Positions 24,808 to 33,071 of a DNA stretch of 41,171 bases are shown here, piece by piece (the first letter of the stretch is position 1; each line of letters begins with the position of its first letter). The stretch is taken from positions 1-41,171 of the forward strand of contig PGXB01000032.1 of assembly GCA_002838945.1 (NCBI GenBank). Reading direction: 5' to 3'. The translations under genes and the position numbers were made by a program. A model generated the notes under the pieces. It ran no database searches and had not been told where the DNA came from. It saw nothing but the letters and a program-made list of their open reading frames with translations. This stretch comes from a candidate division Zixibacteria bacterium HGW-Zixibacteria-1 (GTDB taxonomy: Bacteria; Zixibacteria; MSB-5A5; GN15; PGXB01).

Positions 24808-24835
24808 AATATATACAGTATAAAGACTTTGTCAA
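24808..24835 (-). promoter_or_regulatory. Sigma70-type promoter of the DUF4388 operon
   Basis: On the minus strand TTGACA (complement of 24830-24835), a 16-base spacer, then TATATT (complement of 24808-24813). The start would be near 24800, about 27 bases before the ATG. Confidence 0.75.
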
Positions 24836-24975
24836 TTAATGTTTTGGAGAAAATTTATATTCTAAAAATTTAGTCTTTCTTGAGTGTCTCGAATATCTTT
24901 GGGAGGGCAAAATGTCCCGACAATAATCCGGGTCTTATATCTTTGCAGGGCGCCTGATCAAAAATGGAAAAACAT

Positions 24976-25002
24976 AAGGCGGGGTGAATACCCTGCCTTT
25001 TT
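24976..25002 (+). terminator. Rho-independent terminator without an upstream gene
   Basis: The stem AAGGCGGGGT/ACCCTGCCTT (24976-24985 with 24990-24999, one G-T pair) with a GAAT loop is followed by TTTTT (24998-25002). It lies in the divergent gap upstream of the 25091 gene. It could end a small RNA, act as an attenuator, or be left from a lost gene. Confidence 0.75.
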
Positions 25003-25090
25003 AAATATCGTCAAAAAACAATAATTCCGATATCTCACGACGTAATCTATATGAAAGGCAAAATCCGACAAAATCACAAGGAGAACTTCT

Positions 25091-25654
25091 GTGAAGCGGA
25101 TAATATGTCTCCTTCTGATTGTCTTTGCCAGCATCATCTTTGAAACATCATCCGGACAATCAAGAAGAAATATTACAATTGAGTCCTTGAAGCAGGATTC
25201 GATTCGCATAAGCTGTCTCGATTATCTTGAATACCGCAGTCATCAGCTGAGAGATTATTTTTGTTACCATATTGACAGCGCTAACGTCCTGCAAATATGG
25301 GTCGAGGCAAATCTTGATAGTGCAACCCTTGCTTCGGTGAAGGTCGCCGACAGGAATATTGCCATGAATCTAATGAAGGATGTGGGTGAAGCTGTAGCCT
25401 TGATGGCCAAATCATATCACTATATTAACCTGTGTCAAATATGCAGGAAACGACCCGACCTTAAGTTTCTGTATGATTGCATGGGAATAAAGAACACTGA
25501 TTTCGATCCAAAAAAGGCTGAGGAAATCGTCATTGTCGATAGCGTTATTATATTTAGAAAAGTCATATCCTATAAAGAAAATGAAATCGACCCTAAAGAG
25601 TTACGTTTTGGTAAATATATATTGGAAACCAGGGATTTTGAGCTTTATGAATAG
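25091..25654 (+). CDS. Exported protein of unknown function, first of a paralogous pair
   Basis: A 187-aa protein with a GTG start fixed by AAGGAG seven bases upstream, and a signal peptide (IICLLLIVFASIIFETSSGQ). The mature part contains SCLDYLEY, YHIDSANVLQIWVEANLDS and, near the end, IVIVDSVIIFRK. The same landmarks in the same order occur in the next gene (SCLEYLGI, IHIDSNSLAHIWVEKKLDS, IVIDSVLLLAY), so the two arose by duplication. Family and role unknown. AT-richer than the core genes. Confidence 0.7.
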   Translation: MKRIICLLLIVFASIIFETSSGQSRRNITIESLKQDSIRISCLDYLEYRSHQLRDYFCYHIDSANVLQIWVEANLDSATLASVKVADRNIAMNLMKDVGEAVALMAKSYHYINLCQICRKRPDLKFLYDCMGIKNTDFDPKKAEEIVIVDSVIIFRKVISYKENEIDPKELRFGKYILETRDFELYE

Positions 25655-26240
25655 CAATATGTCAGAAGCAACCCGTGGCGTACCACCGGTATTAGACAAA
25701 TTAATTATAATATTGTTAATTGTAATTGCCGCTGCCTTAAACTGCAATGAAGCTCCCCGGCCAATCGCTGATGCATCCCGATTCGGTCAAGACACGCTTG
25801 GTTTTAGCTGTCTGGAGTACCTGGGAATCGTCCTTGAGGGAGATACATATTGGAATATTCATATTGACAGCAACAGTTTGGCACATATATGGGTGGAAAA
25901 GAAATTGGATTCTTCTCTATCGGAAACATACATCAAAATGTCCCGTACATCTTTTACACCTCTCATAAAACTCATGGCGACTATGCATATGGAAGGTGCA
26001 AAATTTTCTTACTTGGCTGCAATCCAGGAGGTTGCGGAAAAATGGAATCAATACGGTTATCCTGTACATGACGAAGGCGGTTCGGGAAGTAATGTTGCCG
26101 AAAAATGGGATGTTGGAGAAATTGTCATTGATAGTGTATTATTACTGGCGTATATATCTAATCGCAAAAATATAGATGAAAAATACAAAAGGTTTGCCTT
26201 ATATATACCAAACAGCGATGAATTTAATCTACTCTATTGA
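25647..26240 (+). CDS. Lipoprotein of unknown function, second of a paralogous pair
   Basis: A 197-aa protein whose ATG overlaps the upstream stop by eight bases (ATGAATAG), so translation is coupled. The frame is open back to 25533, but that part lies inside the first gene. The N terminus has a hydrophobic stretch and lipobox (VIAAALNCNE, Cys near residue 33). The mature part is homologous along its length to the upstream protein but diverged. It ends three bases before the convergent lptC gene. Function unknown. Confidence 0.7.
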   Translation: MNSNMSEATRGVPPVLDKLIIILLIVIAAALNCNEAPRPIADASRFGQDTLGFSCLEYLGIVLEGDTYWNIHIDSNSLAHIWVEKKLDSSLSETYIKMSRTSFTPLIKLMATMHMEGAKFSYLAAIQEVAEKWNQYGYPVHDEGGSGSNVAEKWDVGEIVIDSVLLLAYISNRKNIDEKYKRFALYIPNSDEFNLLY

Positions 26241-26243
26241 ATA

Positions 26244-26816
26244 TTACTCCGTCAAATCTTTGGTATCTTTGAAAGCGCCTTTAACCTGCCGTTTGATTTT
26301 GAAACCCTTCAAATCCTGGTCCGCTTCGAAGCCGTAACCCATCAGCGTATCACCGTCCTGATAGATCGTGACATAAGCATCGGTCGTGACTTTTTGCTCC
26401 AGACCGTTCCAGAAAAGCTGTTCTGTCTCAAGGCGCGAATTATCCTCTTTCGATACGACCACGACATGACCATTCGCCACCATGTATTGCACCGATTCGC
26501 GAACCAGCCCGCTGTCGGCGATCAGGTGCGAGGTTTCAATCCCCTTGTGATTATAAAAATGAACGTCGAGCCCCCAGGCCAGGGTGGAATCCTGTTTATT
26601 ATACTTCTCGATATAATCCGCCTTGATTTCGGTTGATCGGACCGAGCCTTTGAACAGAAATATCGAGGCTCCTTTGATCTGCTGATCGGGACGGATGGCG
26701 CTGGTATCGGCCAGTGAACCATCACCCGCCCCCGGCGCCTTGATTTCGTTCTTGTCGCTGCATCCGAAACCAGCCGCCAGAAATAAAACTATGATCACTG
26801 CGGTTAATCTAATCAT
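26244..26816 (-). CDS. lptC: LPS export protein LptC (lipoprotein form)
   Basis: LptC bridges the LptB2FG transporter and LptA in moving LPS across the periplasm. The 190-aa protein has a lipobox (LAAGFGCSD, Cys 19) rather than the uncleaved anchor of E. coli, as in many Bacteroidetes-like phyla. The LptC/OstA beta-jellyroll is seen in ADYIEKYNKQDSTLAWGLDVHFYNHKG, HLIADSGLV, YMVANGHVVVVS and GYGFEAD. It is the last gene of the KDO/LPS operon, two bases after the acyltransferase gene. LptA and LptB are not in the window. Confidence 0.88.
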   Translation of the reverse strand: MIRLTAVIIVLFLAAGFGCSDKNEIKAPGAGDGSLADTSAIRPDQQIKGASIFLFKGSVRSTEIKADYIEKYNKQDSTLAWGLDVHFYNHKGIETSHLIADSGLVRESVQYMVANGHVVVVSKEDNSRLETEQLFWNGLEQKVTTDAYVTIYQDGDTLMGYGFEADQDLKGFKIKRQVKGAFKDTKDLTE

Positions 26817-26817
26817 T

Positions 26818-27768
26818 TTATCCCTTATCTTTATTATCGACTTTTTCTATCCTCTCATCCACCGGTCTCGTCAGCCAGCGGTTGTGAATCCAGATCCACT
26901 GGTCCCGGTATTCATCGATTATCTCCTCAAGCGCTTTGGTGCATTTGGCTGTAATATTATACACATCTTTGTCGAAATCGCCGCTCGATTCAATCGTAAC
27001 TTCCGGTTTGACAATCACTTTATAACGGTCACCGACTCGGACACAGGCCGCCGGGACAAATCCCGCCCCGGCTTTGAGTCCCAGAATCGAATGTCCCACC
27101 GGCGTATATGATAGTTTTCCGAAGGCCGGAACGAACTCCGAACGGACGCGCATCGAATCGGTATCCATCAGCACCCCCAGGGCATAGCCGTCGCGAAGAA
27201 TTCTCATAATCCGGCGCGGCGAATCGGTGGTCGAAATATTTACGATCCCCATCGATTCCCGATTGTCGATCAGAAGCTTGTCCAGTCTTTTATCATACAT
27301 CTCCCGGCCGATAACCGACACTTTATATCCCCGCTCGGCAAAATATACCGCCAGCAGTTCGAAATTACCGATATGCCCGGTGACGGCAACCATGCCTTTG
27401 CCACGATTATATACGGCATCAAAATGCTCCAGACCCTCGACATCGATAAGACTTTTTATCTTCCGGGAATAATGTTTCCTTATTCGGAACACCTCGGCCA
27501 GATTTTTTCCGAAATTCATGTACAAATTTTTTATGACTCGCTCGCACTGAGCCGCAGTCAGGCTTTCATGATATACCATCTGCAGCGTCATGTGCGCGGT
27601 CGCCCTGTCTTTCGTGCTGAAATAATAAGCGATATATCCGAAAACGCTTCCGACAAAAACCGCCATCGATCGCGGCAGAATATTAAAAAACCATTTAACA
27701 AAAACGGCAAAGCGATAGACAAGATTGTTTTTTATTCTTTGCAGTCGCTTATTTTTCACGGGAATCAA
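26818..27768 (-). CDS. Lysophospholipid/lipid A acyltransferase (LpxL/HtrB family)
   Basis: A 316-aa inner-membrane enzyme of the LpxL/LpxM family, which adds secondary acyl chains to KDO-lipid A. The catalytic HX4E motif is in VTGHIGNFELLAVY, followed by VSVIGREMYDKRLDKLL and a MDTDSMR... segment typical of the family. The N-terminal hydrophobic stretch near residues 25-50 anchors it. Linkage to the KDO genes supports a lipid A role. The start overlaps the kdsD stop by four bases. Confidence 0.9.
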   Translation of the reverse strand: MIPVKNKRLQRIKNNLVYRFAVFVKWFFNILPRSMAVFVGSVFGYIAYYFSTKDRATAHMTLQMVYHESLTAAQCERVIKNLYMNFGKNLAEVFRIRKHYSRKIKSLIDVEGLEHFDAVYNRGKGMVAVTGHIGNFELLAVYFAERGYKVSVIGREMYDKRLDKLLIDNRESMGIVNISTTDSPRRIMRILRDGYALGVLMDTDSMRVRSEFVPAFGKLSYTPVGHSILGLKAGAGFVPAACVRVGDRYKVIVKPEVTIESSGDFDKDVYNITAKCTKALEEIIDEYRDQWIWIHNRWLTRPVDERIEKVDNKDKG

Positions 27769-28724
27769 ACAAGTTTTGATTTCAGAATATCATGCAAATG
27801 AATAATGCCGATCGGGTGACCGTCCCTATTTATGACGGGCAGCACCGTTATGGAATATTTTTCCATCATAGCCAGGGCCTCATCCACCAGCGCGCCCCGC
27901 TTTATGGTCTTCGGTTTTTTCACCATGACCTCACTCACCGCCCGATCGTGGAACCCCTTATCCTTCTGCACCAATCGCCGCAGGTCGCCATCGGTAAAGA
28001 TCCCGACCAGCATGTCATCGGCGTCGGCGACCAGCACCGTGCCCAGTCTTTTGCCGGTTATCTCGAGGATGGCGTCGAGCATCGGCGTTTCCGGTTTGAC
28101 AACCGGTATTTCGGAATTGGTGTGCATCAAGTCCTCGACCCGCATCAGCAGTCTGCGGCCAAGCGACCCGCCGGGATGAAGATGCGCGAAATCATCCGCC
28201 GAGAAATTCCGTTCCTCGAGCAGCGCAATGGCCAAAGCATCGCCCATCACCAGCGCCGCCGTGGTCGATGAGGTCGGCACCAGGTTGTTCGGGCAGGCCT
28301 CGGATTTGACCGAGCAGTCAAGAACGATGTCGCATTTCGAGGCCAGTGGAGAGGCCATCTGCCCGGTGAGAAGGATTATTTTTACTTCGAGACGTTTGAT
28401 AGTCGGCAAAATCGTATATAATTCTTCCGTGGCGCCCGATTTGGAAATGGCTATCAGGATATCATCGGTGCGTACCAGCCCCAGGTCGCCATGGACCGCT
28501 TCGGCCGGATGCAGAAAGAAAGCCGGTATGCCGATCGATGAAAATGTTGCAGCGACTTTTTTCCCGACCAGTCCGGACTTGCCCATACCGGTCACGATGA
28601 TTTTTCCCCGGCATTCCAATATGGCCTGTACTGCCAGCGTGAAACTTTCATCGAGCCGTTCGGCCAGATCGGCCACTGCCTCGGCTTCTTTTCTGATTAC
28701 TTTACGACCGTTTTCAAGAATCAT
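27765..28724 (-). CDS. kdsD: Arabinose-5-phosphate isomerase (KpsF/GutQ family)
   Basis: KdsD converts ribulose 5-phosphate to arabinose 5-phosphate, the first step of KDO synthesis. The 319-aa protein has an N-terminal SIS domain (VTGMGKSGLVGKKVAATFSS, FFLHPAEAVHGDLGLV, AISKSGATEEL) and two C-terminal CBS domains from about residue 205 (VEDLMHTN and VSEVMVKKPKT), the standard layout. It starts eight bases after kdsC. Confidence 0.95.
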   Translation of the reverse strand: MILENGRKVIRKEAEAVADLAERLDESFTLAVQAILECRGKIIVTGMGKSGLVGKKVAATFSSIGIPAFFLHPAEAVHGDLGLVRTDDILIAISKSGATEELYTILPTIKRLEVKIILLTGQMASPLASKCDIVLDCSVKSEACPNNLVPTSSTTAALVMGDALAIALLEERNFSADDFAHLHPGGSLGRRLLMRVEDLMHTNSEIPVVKPETPMLDAILEITGKRLGTVLVADADDMLVGIFTDGDLRRLVQKDKGFHDRAVSEVMVKKPKTIKRGALVDEALAMMEKYSITVLPVINRDGHPIGIIHLHDILKSKLV

Positions 28725-28732
28725 TTTTGCAC

Positions 28733-29278
28733 CTATATTAAATGGGCAGCGGGATCAATGCCGTTGCCGTCGAAATATGCCTGTATAACTTCACGCACCG
28801 CCCCTTCGCCGCCCTTCGCCCGGGTAACATAATCAACTTCATCCAGCAGTTCGCTGGCCGAATCGGCTACCGCAATCGACAGCCCGACCTCCCTGGCCAG
28901 GCCGATATCCAGAATTTCATTTCCGATAAAGGCTACCTCGGAATGTTTGATACCCAGTTCCTCGAGCAGCGGGGCAATCTGTTTACGTTTGTCAAGCATC
29001 TGCTGCAGGACATATTTGACACCAAGATCCTTCATGCGGGTCGTCGTGGCTTCCGATTTTCTCCCCGAGACGACGGCAACTTCCAGCCCGGCCCGCATAG
29101 CCAGCACGATAAAAAGGCCATCCGAGATATGGAATTTTTTCATCTCAAGACCATCCGGACCGAAAAATATATGATCATCGGTCAGGACACCATCGACATC
29201 CATGGCAAACAGCCGGATTTTTTTCAACCGCGCCTTGAATTCTTCGTAAGTAAGACGTTTCTTATTTTTGCCCGTCAT
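28733..29278 (-). CDS. kdsC: 3-deoxy-D-manno-octulosonate 8-phosphate phosphatase
   Basis: KdsC removes the phosphate from KDO 8-phosphate. The 181-aa protein is a C0-type HAD phosphatase with the nucleophile motif FAMDVDGVLTD, VVSGRKSEATT and the C-terminal metal-binding AFIGNEILDIGL. The second loop reads GNE rather than the more common GND. The gene lies between kdsA (3-base gap) and kdsD, so the three steps to KDO are encoded together. Confidence 0.94.
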   Translation of the reverse strand: MTGKNKKRLTYEEFKARLKKIRLFAMDVDGVLTDDHIFFGPDGLEMKKFHISDGLFIVLAMRAGLEVAVVSGRKSEATTTRMKDLGVKYVLQQMLDKRKQIAPLLEELGIKHSEVAFIGNEILDIGLAREVGLSIAVADSASELLDEVDYVTRAKGGEGAVREVIQAYFDGNGIDPAAHLI

Positions 29279-29281
29279 AAT

Positions 29282-30076
29282 CTAATTCTTCACAGCCTCT
29301 CTGACTTTCAATATTTCCATGATGAACGTTTCCAGTTTGTCCAGCGGCAGCATGGTCGCCGAATCTGAAAGAGCTTTGGCCGGTTCGGGATGTGTTTCCA
29401 GAAAGAGACCGTTTATCCCGATTGCCACCGCCGCCTTTGCGAATGGAATAATAAACTCCGGCTGGCCCGATGAAAAATTGCCCATTCCGCCCGGTAATTG
29501 AAGCGAATGAGTGGTGTCGAAAACGACCGGATAACCGAACCGCTTCATTATCAGCAGGGAACGGAAATCGACCACCAAATTGTGATAGCCAAATGATGAA
29601 CCTCTTTCGGTGAGAAGCACTTTCCCCGATTTGGCCTTGGCCGCAATTTTGTCCATATCTTCCGGCGCCAAAAACTGCCCCTTCTTAATATTAATCCATT
29701 TGCCGGTCGCAGCCGCCTGGCGCACCAGTTCGGTCTGGCGGCAGAGGAAAGCCGGGATCTGCAAAATATCGACCACATTCGCGGCCATCAGCACTTCTGT
29801 GGTCTCATGGACGTCGGTAAGAACCGGTAATTCGAAATTATCACGAACCTTGCGCAGGATACCCAGCCCGACATCGATTCCATGACCGGCGAATGATTCG
29901 CCCGAAAGGCGATTGGCCTTGGCATAGGAAGATTTGAAAATGACATTGAGATGATATTTCTCGGACAGACTTTTCAATCGTTCGGCCACCGTAAAACAGA
30001 TTTCTTCCGATTCAACAACACACGGCCCGGCAATCAGGAATAGTTCTTTACCGTCAAGAATCCGGTCGATATTCAT
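29282..30076 (-). CDS. kdsA: KDO-8-phosphate synthase
   Basis: KdsA condenses phosphoenolpyruvate with arabinose 5-phosphate. The 264-aa TIM barrel shows FLIAGPCVVES, FKSSYAKANRLS, PVLTDVHE, IPAFLCRQT and FDTTHSLQLPGG. The Cys in AGPC lies in a region where metal-dependent and metal-independent forms differ, but this alone does not decide the class. The frame opens with GTG at 30091; the ATG at 30076 has GGGGG six to eight bases upstream and fits the family. Confidence 0.96.
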   Translation of the reverse strand: MNIDRILDGKELFLIAGPCVVESEEICFTVAERLKSLSEKYHLNVIFKSSYAKANRLSGESFAGHGIDVGLGILRKVRDNFELPVLTDVHETTEVLMAANVVDILQIPAFLCRQTELVRQAAATGKWINIKKGQFLAPEDMDKIAAKAKSGKVLLTERGSSFGYHNLVVDFRSLLIMKRFGYPVVFDTTHSLQLPGGMGNFSSGQPEFIIPFAKAAVAIGINGLFLETHPEPAKALSDSATMLPLDKLETFIMEILKVREAVKN

Positions 30077-30108
30077 AAATCCCCCTGTCACCTATAAAAC
30101 ATAGGTTT

Positions 30109-30477
30109 TTAAAATTTCCGGAAATGCCACTTTATAATATCGCCGTCATTGGTTATATATTTGTCCGAAGCAACCTGTCCCATCGCATCGTTGACCGAAT
30201 ACATCCAGCCATAATTGCCGTTGATCTCGATGGAATCGATAGCCTGGACGAAGTTTCCGGCAATGCTCGGAATAAAATCGACGGCATGATCCCGCTGTGT
30301 GATTTCAAAGACGGACTTTCCGGCTTCTCCCTTCAATTCGACAATCAAACTGTCCACGGGAGCCGCATCGGTTTTCGCGGCCGAACCGGCCCTAGCTTCC
30401 TTTTCGGAACTCGAACACCCGCATAAAGCAAGAACGATACAGGTAATGACCAAATAATGTAATTTAAATCTAAGCAT
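30109..30477 (-). CDS. DUF4430-domain lipoprotein
   Basis: A 122-aa protein. The ATG at 30477 follows a GGAG Shine-Dalgarno, although the frame is open back to 30582. A lipobox (VLALCGCSSS, Cys near residue 20) predicts lipidation. The mature domain (SLIVELKG..., SIEINGNYGWMYSVND, ...DIIKWHF) matches the DUF4430/transcobalamin-C-like fold, which occurs in cobalamin-linked and surface proteins and may bind a ligand. It is the first gene of the kdsA-lptC operon, behind promoter 30515-30543. No link to LPS is known for the family. Confidence 0.8.
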   Translation of the reverse strand: MLRFKLHYLVITCIVLALCGCSSSEKEARAGSAAKTDAAPVDSLIVELKGEAGKSVFEITQRDHAVDFIPSIAGNFVQAIDSIEINGNYGWMYSVNDAMGQVASDKYITNDGDIIKWHFRKF

Positions 30478-30514
30478 ATCTGTTCTCCAAAACTTCTTAT
30501 ACTCCGGATTTCTT

Positions 30515-30543
30515 AAAATATGCCATTTAAAGGAGAATGTCAA
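30515..30543 (-). promoter_or_regulatory. Near-consensus promoter of the KDO/LPS operon
   Basis: On the minus strand TTGACA (complement of 30538-30543), a 17-base spacer, then TATTTT (complement of 30515-30520). The start would be near 30508, about 31 bases before the ATG at 30477. Confidence 0.75.
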
Positions 30544-30741
30544 AAGGAATGGTGCCGGATTAAATGAACGGTCAAAAGGCAAATTTAAGGCTTTTTCAGC
30601 AACATTTTCCTCAAATAGAGGTCAAACACAAGTGATGGATATCTGTGAAAATAGCAGGCCGCGAAACAAAACCGTTCAATATCCGTATTTTACAGACAGA
30701 ACAGAGGAAAAAGATAAACCTGACATATCGAGAGTGAAAAG

Positions 30742-31830
30742 ATGGTCAAAAAAATTCTCCTTATATGCGTGATCGTGGCAGTCATTGCTACTGTCCTTTT
30801 CTTTGCCCTCAGCGGCAATGCCAGCAAGACTGGTGACCAGAAAATAATCAAGGTGGAAAAAGGAACGATTATCGACAAAGCTCTGGCCGTGGGGAAAATT
30901 GAACCACGTCAGGAAACTTCGGTCAAGTCAAAAATTTCGGGAATCGTCAAAAGGATTTTTGTCGAGGTGGGCGATTATGTCAAAGTCGGCGATCCTCTTA
31001 TCGATGTTGCTCCCGACCCGACCCCGATCGAATTTGCCACCGCCAAGCGCAATGTCGAGATTTATCAGGTGGCTTTCGACAACGCCAAGCTCGAATACGA
31101 TCGCTTTAAAACCCTTCTGGACAGAGAACTTATCTCCGATCAGGAGTATGAAAGCAAGAAAGCAACCTACGAAGAAGCGCGCCTCAGGCTGCAACTGGCC
31201 CAGGAACAGTTTGATCTGATTCAATCCGGCAATACCCAAATCGCCGACCTGAAAGTTGATAATATAATTAAATCGCAGGTCAACGGCATGGTTCTGCAGA
31301 AACTGGTCGAGGAAGGTGACCCGGTCGTTCCGCTGACCTCATATCAGGCCGGCACCGATTTGATGACTTTGGCCTATATGGAGGACCTGATTTTCAAAGG
31401 AACGGTCGATGAAATCGACGTGGGCAAACTTAAATTGGGTTTGGCGGCCGAGATCAAGGTCGGCGCCCTGCCCAAGGACACGGTCATGGGTGAGGTCCTT
31501 AGGATATCGCCAAAGGCCCGGCTGGATCAGGGCTCAACCGTTTTTGAAGTCGAGATAAAACTGACCGACATGGGCACCAAACTGCTTCGCGCCGGATATT
31601 CGGCCAACGCCGATATTATCATTAAAAAGAAAGACAGTATTCTGGTCATTCCGGAAAGGCTGATCGAATTTGTCAATGATACCGCTTATGTCGAGACGCA
31701 TGACAGCCTTGGTGATACCAACCGCCTGGTCATCGAAGTCGGGCTGTCCGACGGCATCAATATAGAAGTGCTGTCGGGACTTACCGAGGGCGATATGCTG
31801 GTCGAACGGCCGCCAAAGGAGATCGAATAG
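30742..31830 (+). CDS. Periplasmic adaptor (membrane fusion) protein, MacA/HlyD family
   Basis: A 362-aa adaptor that would link an inner-membrane ABC transporter to an outer-membrane channel. One N-terminal membrane helix (ILLICVIVAVIATVLFFAL), then biotinyl-lipoyl-like halves (KISGIVKRIFVEVGDYVKVGD and the matching SQVNGMVLQKLVEEGDPV), a coiled-coil hairpin between them (about residues 95-165, VEIYQVAFDNAKLEYDRFKTLL), and beta-barrel and membrane-proximal domains. It starts a four-gene cassette and ends one base before the first permease. No TolC-type channel is in the window. Confidence 0.92.
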   Translation: MVKKILLICVIVAVIATVLFFALSGNASKTGDQKIIKVEKGTIIDKALAVGKIEPRQETSVKSKISGIVKRIFVEVGDYVKVGDPLIDVAPDPTPIEFATAKRNVEIYQVAFDNAKLEYDRFKTLLDRELISDQEYESKKATYEEARLRLQLAQEQFDLIQSGNTQIADLKVDNIIKSQVNGMVLQKLVEEGDPVVPLTSYQAGTDLMTLAYMEDLIFKGTVDEIDVGKLKLGLAAEIKVGALPKDTVMGEVLRISPKARLDQGSTVFEVEIKLTDMGTKLLRAGYSANADIIIKKKDSILVIPERLIEFVNDTAYVETHDSLGDTNRLVIEVGLSDGINIEVLSGLTEGDMLVERPPKEIE

Positions 31831-31831
31831 G

Positions 31832-33064
31832 ATGCTTCCGCTCCTGTCCATCAAGCAGTTTTTCCGGGATATGCGCAACCAAAAATTGCGCACCTTTATG
31901 ACCATGTTCGGTATTCTCTGGGGAACGGCGGCGGTGATATTGCTTATGGGTTTCGGTACCGGGATGTATAAGGCCCAGATGAAAAGGTTTAAAGGATTGG
32001 GAGAGAATATAAGCATTATCTGGCCCGGCCTGACATCAAAACCATGGAAGGGCCTGCCCCGCGGACGTCGAGTGATGTTTACCGAAGATGATGTGGCCAG
32101 GATCAAGGCCGCGGTTCCCTCGATATTGAGAATTTCTCCCGAGTATGCCCGGGGCAGTATTCCCATGAAAACCGGCAAGAATAATCTGGTCGCCCGAGTG
32201 GCGGGCGTCTGGCCGGAATTCTGCGACATGCGAAGCCTGATACCGCAGGAGGGCGGGCGGTTCATCAATGCCCTCGATATGGTTGAAAAGAAACGGGTCG
32301 TCTTTCTCGGCAACCGCCTGGCCGAAAGATTGTTCGGTCAGGGGGACCATGTCGGCAAAATTTTTATGATTAATAATGTTCCCTTCACGGTCATCGGGAT
32401 CATGAAAGAGAAAGACCAGAACTCCTCATATTCGGGGCGTGATTACAATCATGCCTGGATACCGGCCTCAACCTACAGGACCATGTGGTCGAATCGCTAT
32501 CCCCAGAATATGATTGTCCAGGCCCCCCGGCCGGATATGATGGGCAGGGTCAAACAGGAAATCAAAAATGTCCTGGGTTCGAAATACAATTTTGATCCGA
32601 AGGACACCGAAGCGCTCATGATTTGGGACACGACCGAGGGTTTCAAATTCTTTGCCACCTTCTTTCTTGCCTTCCGGGCCTTTCTGGTCGGCATCGGCTG
32701 TATGACCCTGGTCACCGGTGGAATCGGCGTCAGTAACATTATGAATGTGGTGCTGGAAGAGCGGACGAAGGAAATCGGCATAAAAATGGCCATGGGCGCC
32801 AAGAAAAGAGTCATCATGAGCCAGTTCATGTTCGAAACCATCCTGCTCACCGCCATCGGTGGGACACTTGGATTCCTGATGGCTTTCGGTCTCATGAAGG
32901 CGCTGCCGCCGAGCCTTACCGAAGATATCGGCGAGCCGACCATTACTTTTTCCGGCGCCTTGATGGCTGTCGGGATCGTCGGCCTGATTGCCCTGGTTTC
33001 CGGTTTTTTCCCGGCCCGGAGAGCCGCTAACCTGGAACCGGTAAAAGCATTGAAATTATTTTAG
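31832..33064 (+). CDS. MacB-type ABC transporter permease
   Basis: A 410-aa permease with the MacB_PCD-FtsX layout: membrane helix near residues 23-45, a large periplasmic domain (about 50-280), then three C-terminal helices. The FtsX core motif GGIGVSNIMNVVLEERTKEIGIKMAMGA is clear. Unlike E. coli MacB there is no fused ATPase; the ATPase is encoded at 34347. Such systems move lipoproteins, peptides or antibiotics by mechanotransmission. The substrate is unknown. Confidence 0.92.
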   Translation: MLPLLSIKQFFRDMRNQKLRTFMTMFGILWGTAAVILLMGFGTGMYKAQMKRFKGLGENISIIWPGLTSKPWKGLPRGRRVMFTEDDVARIKAAVPSILRISPEYARGSIPMKTGKNNLVARVAGVWPEFCDMRSLIPQEGGRFINALDMVEKKRVVFLGNRLAERLFGQGDHVGKIFMINNVPFTVIGIMKEKDQNSSYSGRDYNHAWIPASTYRTMWSNRYPQNMIVQAPRPDMMGRVKQEIKNVLGSKYNFDPKDTEALMIWDTTEGFKFFATFFLAFRAFLVGIGCMTLVTGGIGVSNIMNVVLEERTKEIGIKMAMGAKKRVIMSQFMFETILLTAIGGTLGFLMAFGLMKALPPSLTEDIGEPTITFSGALMAVGIVGLIALVSGFFPARRAANLEPVKALKLF

Positions 33065-33071
33065 GTGGAAT

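Larger units (their letters stand above)
24774..25090. other. 317-bp divergent intergenic region
   Basis: No supported gene. It holds the DUF4388 promoter at the left and a well-formed plus-strand terminator at 24976-25002 that has no known gene upstream. A GGGAGG Shine-Dalgarno followed by an ATG near 24911 leads to only four codons (ATG TCC CGA CAA TAA). No good promoter for the 25091 gene was found between the terminator and its start. Confidence 0.55.

Noticed and set aside
24911-24925. Shine-Dalgarno plus ATG giving a four-codon ORF
   Set aside because: Too short to call as a gene; kept only as a remark under the orphan terminator.
25533-25646. Upstream extension of the second paralogue gene to 25533
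   Set aside because: The extension lies inside the first paralogue in another frame; the ATG at 25647 gives a proper signal sequence and lipobox.
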